Shown here piece after piece: positions 57,387 through 64,000 of a stretch of DNA of 64,000 nt. Under the pieces are notes generated by a model. It saw only the letters and a program-made list of their open reading frames with translations, made no database searches and was not told the origin of the DNA. Numbering within the stretch: position 1 is the first letter of the stretch; every line of letters begins with the position of its first letter. Source of the stretch: Saccharopolyspora hirsuta. GTDB taxonomy: Bacteria > Actinomycetota > Actinomycetes > Mycobacteriales > Pseudonocardiaceae. Location: contig NZ_VWPH01000006.1 in the NCBI RefSeq assembly GCF_008630535.1, positions 248,001-312,000 on the forward strand, given 5' to 3'. The position numbers were made by a program, and so were the translations under genes.

Positions 57387-58319
57387 TCAGGAGAGCCGCA
57401 CGTCCGAGTTGATCAGCGGCTTCTCGCCCCGCGCGTAGCGCAGCTCGCGCCGCTGGGTCTGCACCGAGCCGTCCGGCGCGGTCATCCGCAGCGTGTGCAC
57501 CGTGCTGGTCGGGGTGACGTAGACGTCGACGACCTCGACCGACTCGGCCCCGGAGTACCTGGCGGCGAAGGACTCGTAGCCCTCGTCGCGCAACCGCCCG
57601 GTGGTCAGCGCGTACGCCGAGCGCAGGTCACCGCGCGCGATCGCGGCGTAGTAGTCGTCGCTGCGCTGCTTCATCCCCTCCGTGTCGGTGAACGACAGCA
57701 GCTGCGGCATCTCGGTGGTGCGGGGGCGCGTGGTCGTCGTGGGCGGGGTCGGATCGGCCGTCCCGGTGCCCGGCGTCCCGGTGCCCTCGTCCGGCAGTCC
57801 GGGGACCGCGCTCGTGCCCGGGGCCGGAGCCGCTCCGCTGGTGGGGGCCACCGGCAGCACCGAGCCGGTCGGGCGCACCGCCTCCGGTCGCGTCGGATCG
57901 CCGGTGAGGAAGTACCGGTCCCGGTCCCCGTCCGACAGCAGCGGCGGGTACTCGCCACCGCGGGGCATCCCCGGCAGGTCCAGCCCCTCCACCTTCGTCG
58001 TGCTGCTCGCCAGCATCGAGGTGACCAGCACCAGCCCGCCCAGCGCCGCCGCCGACGAGGCGATCGCGAACCACGCCGCCTGCCGCCAGCTGCGCGGCGG
58101 GGTGACCGAGGCGGGCACCATGCCCAGGTCGAACTTGTGCAGGCCCCCGACCGGCGCGGTGTCCACCATCGGGTCGAGCGCGTGCGGGGTCGCGGCGCGG
58201 GGCGCCGGCGTCCAGCCGACCGCCGACCCGGTCTTGCGGTGCCGACCGCGCGTCGGGGTTTCCGGGGCCGGCGGCCAGTCAAGCTGGCCGCTCCAGCCGA
58301 GGGTTCTGCCGCTGTGCAT
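57387..58319 (-). CDS. Single-pass membrane protein with kinase-like ectodomain
   Basis: The 310-residue protein has a cytoplasmic N-terminus, one membrane helix (AWFAIASSAAALGGLVLVTS, about 82-102), a Pro/Thr-rich stalk, and a C-terminal domain (KQRSDDYYAAIARGDLRSAY to EKPLINSDVRLS). The last segment, KPLINSDVR, matches KPLINTDKR at the end of the kinase at 52917-54443. It is probably co-transcribed with the next gene. The role is unknown; sensing with the kinases is inferred. Confidence 0.75.
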   Translation of the reverse strand: MHSGRTLGWSGQLDWPPAPETPTRGRHRKTGSAVGWTPAPRAATPHALDPMVDTAPVGGLHKFDLGMVPASVTPPRSWRQAAWFAIASSAAALGGLVLVTSMLASSTTKVEGLDLPGMPRGGEYPPLLSDGDRDRYFLTGDPTRPEAVRPTGSVLPVAPTSGAAPAPGTSAVPGLPDEGTGTPGTGTADPTPPTTTTRPRTTEMPQLLSFTDTEGMKQRSDDYYAAIARGDLRSAYALTTGRLRDEGYESFAARYSGAESVEVVDVYVTPTSTVHTLRMTAPDGSVQTQRRELRYARGEKPLINSDVRLS

Positions 58320-58352
58320 CGGAGGTCTCGACTTCCTGCGACTCGCGGGGAG

Positions 58353-59081
58353 TCACGCCGTGTCGACTACGTGGAAGGCCTCGGCCAACCGGCCGGGCAT
58401 GCCGTGCCGCTCGGCCGTTCGGGTCAGGTGCCGGCCGATCGTGCCCGGCAGGTCGGGGAGGTGCGCGGTCTGCGAGCGGTGCGCGGACAGCGCGGCGAGC
58501 TTGGCGTCGAAGTGGTCGGTGATGTCGACCGCGTGGTTGACCCGCTCCTCGGGGCACTCGGACAGCCACAGCTGGCCCACGGTCCACGGTTCGAGCCCGG
58601 CGTCGAGCAGCTCGGGGAAGGCGAAGGCGTTGCGGGCGTCCGGGTAGACGGCGGCCAGCGCGGCCTCGCCGACCGCGCGGTGGTCCGGGTGCGACACCGG
58701 CAGGTGCGCCCAGTTGATCTCCGGGGAGTGCGTGATCACCCGGTGCGGCCGGACCTCGCGGATCACCTTCGCGATGTCCCGGCGCAGCCCGAGGTCCGCG
58801 ACGACCTGCCCGTCCTGGTAGCCGAGGAAGCGCACGTCGGTGACGCCGACGGCGGCTGCGGCGGCCCGCTGCTCGTCCTGCCGCAGGCGGGGAACGTCCT
58901 CGCGCGGGGTGTCGTCGAAACCGCCCGCATCACCCGAGGTGCAGATGCAGTAGGTGACCTCCGCGCCGGCGGCGACCCAGGATGCCACGGTGCCCGCGGA
59001 GCCGAAGTCGACGTCGTCGGGGTGCGCGGTGACCACGAGAGCGCGCTGGAACACCGCAGCCGTGCCCGACGGAGTGGTCAT
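58353..59081 (-). CDS. PIG-L (LmbE/MshB-like) deacetylase
   Basis: The 242-residue zinc hydrolase has VVTAHPDDVDFGSAGT and SHPDHRAVGEAAL, the two metal motifs of the family that removes acetyl groups from N-acetylglucosamine-type substrates, including mycothiol precursors. The exact substrate is open; MshB and Mca have AHPDDE, not AHPDDV. The ATG at 59081 is used; GTG at 59087 is two codons earlier. Confidence 0.88.
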   Translation of the reverse strand: MTTPSGTAAVFQRALVVTAHPDDVDFGSAGTVASWVAAGAEVTYCICTSGDAGGFDDTPREDVPRLRQDEQRAAAAAVGVTDVRFLGYQDGQVVADLGLRRDIAKVIREVRPHRVITHSPEINWAHLPVSHPDHRAVGEAALAAVYPDARNAFAFPELLDAGLEPWTVGQLWLSECPEERVNHAVDITDHFDAKLAALSAHRSQTAHLPDLPGTIGRHLTRTAERHGMPGRLAEAFHVVDTA

Positions 59082-59203
59082 GGTCACAGCCTACGGTGCA
59101 GCCAGGTCAACTCCGGAGCGGGGTCGCCTATGTGCGCTGAGTGATCGGTGTGGGTCGTTCGGCGGGTTGAGTTCCCCCGAACGACCCAGCGATGAGTCGC
59201 CGA

Positions 59204-59515
59204 TCAGTACTGGCCGTTGCGGAAACGGCTCTGCGAGGTCTGGAGCGCCTTGAGCGAGCCGAGCCCGCCGCCCGCGCCCAGGATCATCGCGAAGATGTCC
59301 GCGCCGACCCCGCCGCCCGCGGCGATCAGGAACGCCAGCAGCGTCACGCCCAGGCCGACCCCGGCGATGGGGAACCGCTTCTTGGCGAAGTCGGCGGCGG
59401 GCTGACCGCCGGCCCGCTTCTTCGCGGCGGAGCTCAGCATCGCGAGATAGCCCGCGTGCCCGGCGGCGGCGAGCACGGCGGCGAGTGTCACGAGGAAGGC
59501 CACTAGAGCAACCAT
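59204..59515 (-). CDS. Small membrane protein, unknown
   Basis: The 103-residue protein has an N-terminal helix (VALVAFLVTLAAVLAAAGHA) and two more (GVGLGVTLLAFLIAAGGGVG; AMILGAGGGLGSLKAL) separated by a basic loop (AAKKRAGG, AKKRFP). I do not recognise the family. ATG at 59515. Confidence 0.6.
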   Translation of the reverse strand: MVALVAFLVTLAAVLAAAGHAGYLAMLSSAAKKRAGGQPAADFAKKRFPIAGVGLGVTLLAFLIAAGGGVGADIFAMILGAGGGLGSLKALQTSQSRFRNGQY

Positions 59516-59687
59516 GAGCACAGTCTGCCTTGTCCCGGTGCTGCCCGGTATGGGTGATATCCCTGAATCTCCGACCCGGGGCCGCGGGAGTGCTCCGAGG
59601 TGCTGGCCCGGGGCGTCGGCGGCCATCGGAAAAGGTTGCGCTCAGCCCCTGGATTGAGACCCGAGTCACGCCTAGGTTCTGAAGGCT

Positions 59688-60479
59688 ATGAGTGATCGCT
59701 CGACCGAACCGGATCGAACCGACACCGAGCCCGCCCCGGGGCTGGCGGGCAAGCGGGCCTTGGTCACCGGAGCGGCCAGCGGGATCGGCGCCGCGGTGGC
59801 GCGGCGGTTGGCGACCGCCGGGGCGGAGGTCGTCGCCGTCGACCGGGCCGCGGCCAAGGTCGAAGCGCTGGCCGCCGAGGTCGGCGCCGAAGCGCTGGTG
59901 GTCGACCTCGACGACCCGGAGGCCGCCGCGGAGCTCGGCGGCCGCGCCGACATCGTGGTCAACAACGCGGGCATGCAGCACGTGGCACCGATCCACGAGT
60001 TCCCGGCCGACGTCTTCAGCAGCATGCTGCGGGTGATGGTCGAGTCGCCGTTCCGGATCGTGCGCGCCGCGCTGCCGGGCATGTACAGCCGCGGCTGGGG
60101 GCGGATCATCAACATCTCGTCCGTGCACGGCCTGCGCGCCTCGCCGTACAAGAGCGCGTACGTGACGGTCAAGCACGCCATCGAAGGGCTGTCCAAGTCG
60201 ATCGCGCTGGAGGGCGCGGCGTACGGCGTGACCTCGAACTGCCTGTGCCCGGGCTTCGTGCGCACCCCGCTGGTGGAGCGCCAGGTCGCCGAGCAGGCAC
60301 GGCTGCACCGGGTCCCCGAGGCCCAGGTGGTGGAGGACGTCCTGCTGTCGCGCACCCCGGTGAAGCGCCTGGTGGAGCCAGCCGAGGTGGCCGACCTCGC
60401 GCTCTGGCTGTGCGGACCCGGCACGGCGTCCGTCAGCGGCGCCTCGTTCTCCATCGACGGCGGCTGGACCGCGAACTGA
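59688..60479 (+). CDS. SDR dehydrogenase, 3-hydroxybutyrate dehydrogenase-like
   Basis: The 263-residue NAD enzyme has TGAASGIGAAVARRL, NNAGMQHVAPIHEF, Ser in NISSVHGL and the Tyr/Lys pair in SAYVTVKHAIEG. NAGMQHVAPIHEFP and CPGFVRTPLVERQ match D-3-hydroxybutyrate dehydrogenases. GAAGG lies before the ATG. It is 30 bases upstream of an MHS carrier, so uptake and oxidation of a hydroxyacid is plausible. Confidence 0.87.
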   Translation: MSDRSTEPDRTDTEPAPGLAGKRALVTGAASGIGAAVARRLATAGAEVVAVDRAAAKVEALAAEVGAEALVVDLDDPEAAAELGGRADIVVNNAGMQHVAPIHEFPADVFSSMLRVMVESPFRIVRAALPGMYSRGWGRIINISSVHGLRASPYKSAYVTVKHAIEGLSKSIALEGAAYGVTSNCLCPGFVRTPLVERQVAEQARLHRVPEAQVVEDVLLSRTPVKRLVEPAEVADLALWLCGPGTASVSGASFSIDGGWTAN

Positions 60480-60509
60480 GGATCCCGGGTCGGCAGAGAG
60501 GACACCGCG

Positions 60510-61826
60510 ATGGCAACCGAATCATCTCCGGCGAGATCGTCCACCGCTCGCGTGGTGGTGGCGAGCCTGGTCGGCACCACCGTCGAGTGGTACGACTTCT
60601 TCCTCTACGGCTCGGCGGCCGCGCTGGTGTTCAACAAGCTGTTCTTCCCGGCGCACGACCCGCTCGTGGGCACCATGCTGGCCTTCATCACCTACGCCGT
60701 CGGGTTCATCGCGCGGCCGCTGGGCGGGCTGGTGTTCGGCCACTACGGCGACCGGCTCGGCCGCAAGAAGCTGCTGGTGCTGAGCCTGATCATGATGGGC
60801 GGCGCGACGTTCCTGATCGGCCTGCTGCCCACGTACCAGGCGATCGGGGTGGCCGCCCCGCTGCTGCTGACCGCGCTGCGCCTGGTGCAGGGCTTCGCGA
60901 TCGGCGGCGAGTGGGGCGGGGCGGTGCTCATCGTCTCCGAGCACGGTTCCGCCGCGAACCGCGGTTTCTGGGCGTCCTGGCCGCAGGCGGGCGTGCCGCT
61001 GGGCAACCTGCTGGGCACCGCGGTGCTGGCGGTGCTGGCCGCGGTGCAGAGCGACGAGGCGTTCCTGGCCTGGGGGTGGCGGATCGCGTTCCTGCTGTCC
61101 GGGGTGCTGGTGCTGATCGGCCTGTGGGTGCGGTTGGCGGTCGCGGAGTCGCCGGTGTTCCTGGAAGCGGCGAGGAAGGCGGCCGAGCAGGGCGCGGCGG
61201 ACAAGCCGCCGATCCTGGAGGTGCTCCGCCGGTACCGCAGCGAGGTCCTCACGGCGATGGGCGCGCGGTTCGCGGAGAACGTCGTCTACTACGTGCTGAC
61301 CTCGTTCGTGCTCACCTACGTCGCGACGTTCCTGGAGCTGCCGCGGGCGGTGGCGCTGAACGCGTCGCTGATCGCCGCGGTGGTGCACTTCATCAGCATC
61401 CCGCTGTGGGGCGCGCTGTCGGACCGGGTCGGGCGGCGGCCGGTGTACCTGGTGGGCGCGATCGGCACCGGGGTCTGGGCGTTCGCGTTCTTCACCCTGC
61501 TGGACACCAAGTCGTTCTTCGTGATCACCCTCGCCACCACCCTCGGCCTGGTGTTCCACGGCGCGATGTACGGCCCGCAGGCCGCGTACTTCGCGGAGCT
61601 GTTCGGCACCCGCGTGCGGTACTCGGGGGCGTCGATCGGCTACCAGCTGGCGTCGATCGTGGCCGGTTCGCTGGCCCCGATCATCGCGACCGCGCTGCTG
61701 GCGGGCTTCGCCTCGGCCGTGCCGATCTCGATCTACGTGGCCCTGTGCTCGCTGGTCACCATCGTCGCGGTGGTGCGCTCCCCGGAGACCCGCGAGCGCG
61801 ACCTGGCCGCCGACCACGGCGTCTGA
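60510..61826 (+). CDS. MHS-family MFS transporter
   Basis: The 438-residue carrier has VVASLVGTTVEWYDFFLYG, GHYGDRLGRKKLLV and GEWGGAVLIVSEH, diagnostic of the metabolite:H+ symporter family (shikimate, proline/betaine, alpha-ketoglutarate). Substrate unknown; the upstream dehydrogenase suggests 3-hydroxybutyrate or a similar acid. AGAGGA precedes the ATG. Confidence 0.92.
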   Translation: MATESSPARSSTARVVVASLVGTTVEWYDFFLYGSAAALVFNKLFFPAHDPLVGTMLAFITYAVGFIARPLGGLVFGHYGDRLGRKKLLVLSLIMMGGATFLIGLLPTYQAIGVAAPLLLTALRLVQGFAIGGEWGGAVLIVSEHGSAANRGFWASWPQAGVPLGNLLGTAVLAVLAAVQSDEAFLAWGWRIAFLLSGVLVLIGLWVRLAVAESPVFLEAARKAAEQGAADKPPILEVLRRYRSEVLTAMGARFAENVVYYVLTSFVLTYVATFLELPRAVALNASLIAAVVHFISIPLWGALSDRVGRRPVYLVGAIGTGVWAFAFFTLLDTKSFFVITLATTLGLVFHGAMYGPQAAYFAELFGTRVRYSGASIGYQLASIVAGSLAPIIATALLAGFASAVPISIYVALCSLVTIVAVVRSPETRERDLAADHGV

Positions 61827-61884
61827 CCCGGGCGAATCTGTGCGAGGCGGAGGTGGCGAGGAGGGTTCGCGGAGTGGTCATCGT

Positions 61885-62127
61885 CAGGCAAGCGGCGCCA
61901 GCCGCTTTCGGCGGTGAACAGTGACCGCGGAGGGCGACCGGCACCAATCTTTAGGCGTCGCATGCGCCGCAGGCGCATAGCCCACCCTCGCAACCGGCAC
62001 CGCCGCGGGTTCTCAGAGGTCGCCTGGCGAGGACAGCCCGTTCGCCGTGTATTTGGACATACATAAAAACGGGATCCCGCAGCCAGGCGGCCTCTGAGGT
62101 TCCGCTACCGGCACCGCTACGCAAAAG
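61885..62127 (-). repeat. Structured repeat R9, extended form, reverse
   Basis: A full copy read on the minus strand, beginning 21 bases after the chorismate mutase stop (62148) and running away from it. Stems pair with their own changes: CTCAGAGG with CCTCTGAG, CCCGTTT with GAACGGG, ATGCGCC with GGCGCAT. It carries the same extension as R4 (GAAAGCGGCTGGCGCCGCTT). Confidence 0.9.
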
Positions 62128-62147
62128 GACCGCGGTATACGCTGTTT

Positions 62148-62450
62148 TCAGTGGCCGAGGCGGCCGCGGCCCAGGCGGAGCAGGATCATCGCGAGCTCGC
62201 GGCCCTCCGGGCCGAGCTCCCGGTAGCGGGCGAGCACGTCCATCTCGCGGTTGTAGACGATGCGCGGGCCGCCGGCGGCCATGCGGGCCTGGCCGATCTG
62301 GCGGGAGATCTCGGCGCGGCGCTTGATCAGGCGCAGGATCTCCGCGTCCAGGTGGTCGATCTCCCCGCGGAAGTCGTCGATGGTGGCCGCGGCCTGCTCG
62401 GGCGAGGTCTGCTCGGCCTGCGGCCGGTCACCGTCCACTGTGGCGTTCAT
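62148..62450 (-). CDS. Chorismate mutase, AroQ type
   Basis: The 100-residue helical enzyme turns chorismate into prephenate for Phe/Tyr synthesis. IDDFRGEIDHLDAEILRLIK holds the first catalytic Arg and Glu region, followed by RRAEISRQIGQARMAAG with the Lys/Arg set and IVYNREMDVLARYREL. It resembles the short monofunctional enzyme of Mycobacterium (Rv0948c), which also sits beside uvrD1. GGAGGA precedes the ATG at 62450. Its leader is strongly structured. Confidence 0.92.
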   Translation of the reverse strand: MNATVDGDRPQAEQTSPEQAAATIDDFRGEIDHLDAEILRLIKRRAEISRQIGQARMAAGGPRIVYNREMDVLARYRELGPEGRELAMILLRLGRGRLGH

Positions 62451-62501
62451 CGGGCGTTGTCCTCCGGATCCGGCCCCGGCCCCGTCCCCGGCCCGGGAAC
62501 G

Positions 62502-62538
62502 CGAAACGCCCCGGGTCCTAGGGACTCCGAGGCGTTCG
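62502..62538 (-). promoter_or_regulatory. Leader hairpin B of chorismate mutase
   Basis: On the minus strand, the arms CGAACGCCTCGG and CCGGGGCGTTTCG pair around AGTCCCTAGGAC. Part of this loop and stem (62521-62529) is also complementary to hairpin A's loop. Confidence 0.5.
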
Positions 62539-62561
62539 TAGTGGTTTTCGAGCTCACGCAA

Positions 62562-62590
62562 CTACGGGCGCCGGAGTCCCGGGCCCGTAG
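62562..62590 (-). promoter_or_regulatory. Leader hairpin A of chorismate mutase
   Basis: CTACGGGC (62562-62569) and GCCCGTAG (62583-62590) pair exactly. The loop contains CGGAGTCCC (62572-62580), perfectly complementary to GGGACTCCG at 62521-62529, so a kissing or alternative fold is possible. Confidence 0.5.
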
Positions 62591-62762
62591 AAAAACTCGT
62601 AAGTCTGCGCTCGCACGAATCCAGTGTGCCACAACTCGCCTGCGCACAGCGATGAGGTGGGCCACTCATCCCACTGGGTGAACAACGCGGCCTTCGATCA
62701 CTTGTTCGAGTTATTCCCCTTGGGTTCGCGCTGACCTGCCGGGATCGTGGGGTCCATGGAGA

Positions 62763-63440
62763 TCAGAACGCATTCCGCCCAGCGCAGCTGTCCACCGGCT
62801 CCGGCGCCGACCGCCGCGAGGCCTGCCGTCGAACGCCGCGGATCACGAACAGGCCCGCGGCGAGGGCTGCTGCGATGGTCAGCGCGACCATCGTCCAGCC
62901 GTAGCCGACCGCGCGCGCCGCTTCGCCGAACGCCACCGCGACAGCGGTCTGCACGCCTGCCCAGAGCATCGCCGCGATCGCGACGAGGCCGAGGAAGCGG
63001 CGGTAGGGCATCCGCAAGGTGCCCACCACCGCCGGGACGACCGCGTGCACCACCGCGACGAAGCGCATCGTGATCAGCGCCCGGCCGCCGGACTCCTGCA
63101 CGACCTGCTCGGCGGTCCGCCACCGGCGGTCGCCGATCTTCCGCCCCGCCCAGGTGTTGCGGAGACCGGGGCCGACCAGGCGGCCCAGCCAGTAGCCCCC
63201 GCTCGATCCGATCAGGTTGCCCACCACCGCCGCGGCGAACAGCGCGGGCGCCCAGCCCGCGCCCAGGACGGCGACGGTCAGCAGCAGGGTCGCCTCACCG
63301 GGGATCAGCACACCGATGAAGAGGGAGGTTTCCAGCACGAGCAGAACCATTGCCGCCAGCACGCACAGCCACGGGTTCAGCGTCGCGGCCCATGCGATGA
63401 ACTCCCGGATCGCGAGGTCGATCTGGTTGATCAGGTGCAT
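62763..63440 (-). CDS. DedA-family membrane protein
   Basis: The 225-residue protein has the DedA/SNARE-associated layout: short N-terminal helix MHLINQIDLAIREFIAW, LVLETSLFIGVLIPGEATLL, GNLIGSSGGYWLGRLVG, RFVAVVHAVVPAVVGTLRM and three C-terminal helices. DedA proteins work as lipid transporters or in membrane homeostasis. ATG at 63440 with GGAA upstream. It is likely upstream of, but 312 bases from, chorismate mutase. Confidence 0.9.
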   Translation of the reverse strand: MHLINQIDLAIREFIAWAATLNPWLCVLAAMVLLVLETSLFIGVLIPGEATLLLTVAVLGAGWAPALFAAAVVGNLIGSSGGYWLGRLVGPGLRNTWAGRKIGDRRWRTAEQVVQESGGRALITMRFVAVVHAVVPAVVGTLRMPYRRFLGLVAIAAMLWAGVQTAVAVAFGEAARAVGYGWTMVALTIAAALAAGLFVIRGVRRQASRRSAPEPVDSCAGRNAF

Positions 63441-63878
63441 GCACGGCTCATTCCGCAGTGGGTTCGGGCGGGGGTCGAGAACCACCGTCCCGTTCGGTAC
63501 CGCGCTGCGGATCGGGGGAGTCCCTGAGCCGTTCCCGGAGTTGCTCTCCGGCGGGGCTGACATCGGTGGTCGGGGCCCGCAGGTCCGACCTGCGCCCCGG
63601 TGCCGGACGGGCCGGTCTCAGGAGCAGGCGCACGCGACAGCACGTTCTGCGGCGGGGTGAGTGGTCGAGTGCCCATTGTTGATCTTGATGTCCGTTGTGC
63701 GCAAGTCGGGGTCCGGTCGCCGGTTCTCGGCGGCCCCGGCGCCGCGGCTGGTCCGAGTCGTCGGCGTCCTGGCGCACTGCTGCCCGCGACCCCGCCGGGG
63801 GCGGGCCCGGAACCGCGGGAGGACGCCGTGCCACGGGATTCGGGCTTTGTCCGGGGCGGCCGGTAACGTGGATGAGCG
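63441..63878. other. 438-base divergent region between DedA and pcrA
   Basis: No gene is supported. TAACGT (63864-63869) ends 9 bases before the helicase ATG and could be its -10 box. I see no LexA-type site. Confidence 0.45.
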
Positions 63879-64000
63879 ATGAGCACCCCACTCGACCTCC
63901 AGTGGAACAACGACCCGTTGTCGTCCGCCGAACCCCGCCCCGCCGGGCAGCGCGGCCCGGACCCGGAAGCCCTGCTCGCCGGTCTGAACCCGCAGCAGCG
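63879..64000 (+). CDS. pcrA: UvrD/PcrA-type DNA helicase, N-terminal part
   Basis: The gene starts at 63879 and leaves the window after 40 codons. The end of the visible part, PEALLAGLNPQQR, is the Q-motif start of UvrD/PcrA helicases (LNxxQR); the residues before it are a typical variable actinobacterial N-terminus. It unwinds DNA in repair. The neighbouring chorismate mutase matches the mycobacterial uvrD1 locus. Confidence 0.85.
   Translation, partial: MSTPLDLQWNNDPLSSAEPRPAGQRGPDPEALLAGLNPQQ

Noticed and set aside
62447-62665. A separate gene upstream of chorismate mutase
   Set aside because: The frame overlaps the ATG neatly but its second half is a Gly/Pro stretch from GC-rich hairpin DNA. 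It may be a leader frame at most.

Overview
The window is GC-rich actinobacterial chromosome. GTG and TTG starts, stop/start overlaps, WhiB, BldM, SigD/RsdA, GroEL1 with a His-rich tail and PknB-type kinases all point to the order Pseudonocardiales, most like Saccharopolyspora or a close relative (inference from gene style, not a species call).

Layout. (1) 1-11,890 is a purine-to-glycerate module: a urate/xanthine permease (cut by the left edge), urate oxidase, 5-hydroxyisourate hydrolase and OHCU decarboxylase on the minus strand; a small HTH regulator and a thiamine-binding-type protein; then hydroxypyruvate isomerase, tartronate semialdehyde reductase, glyoxylate carboligase, glycerate kinase, a maleate-isomerase-like/GAF protein and allantoinase. 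Urate is taken to allantoate, and glyoxylate released later is taken to phosphoglycerate. The allantoate-degrading step is not in the window. (2) 11,954-16,235 holds a small unknown gene and a secreted GH2 beta-galactosidase with an inserted LamG-like domain. (3) 16,283-39,284 is a housekeeping/developmental core: tsaB-rimI-tsaD, phoD, groES-groEL1, whiB3/whiD, a MerR-type regulator, bldM, sigD-rsdA, a DUF5319 gene, guaB, guaB3, a ChoD-like GMC oxidoreductase, a CPBP protease, a two-component system and guaA. The order matches the tsaD-groESL-whiB3-sigD-guaB-choD block of mycobacteria. (4) 39,344-49,000 holds a GH16 hydrolase, a PspC-linked two-component system, a double Lrp regulator with an MFS carrier, and EamA/LysR. 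(5) 49,345-52,860 is an ABC exporter next to blaI-blaR1, and both carry the same operator. (6) 52,917-59,515 holds two tandem Ser/Thr kinases, two membrane proteins with related ectodomains, a PIG-L deacetylase and a small membrane protein. (7) 59,688-64,000 holds an SDR, an MHS transporter, chorismate mutase, DedA and the start of pcrA/uvrD.

The most unusual signal is non-coding. A roughly 175-base structured repeat occurs nine times (R1-R9). Eight copies begin 14-32 bases after a stop codon on the same strand. Its three stems are kept by compensatory changes between copies, as expected for a folded RNA or hairpin DNA, and two copies have lost the central hairpins apparently by recombination between short direct repeats. 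A second family of short TTTC-N4-GAAA palindromes, often doubled into long hairpins, sits at gene ends, mostly between convergent genes. Two purine-catabolism promoters share a 17-base palindrome, and the blaI and ABC promoters share another 17-base palindrome.
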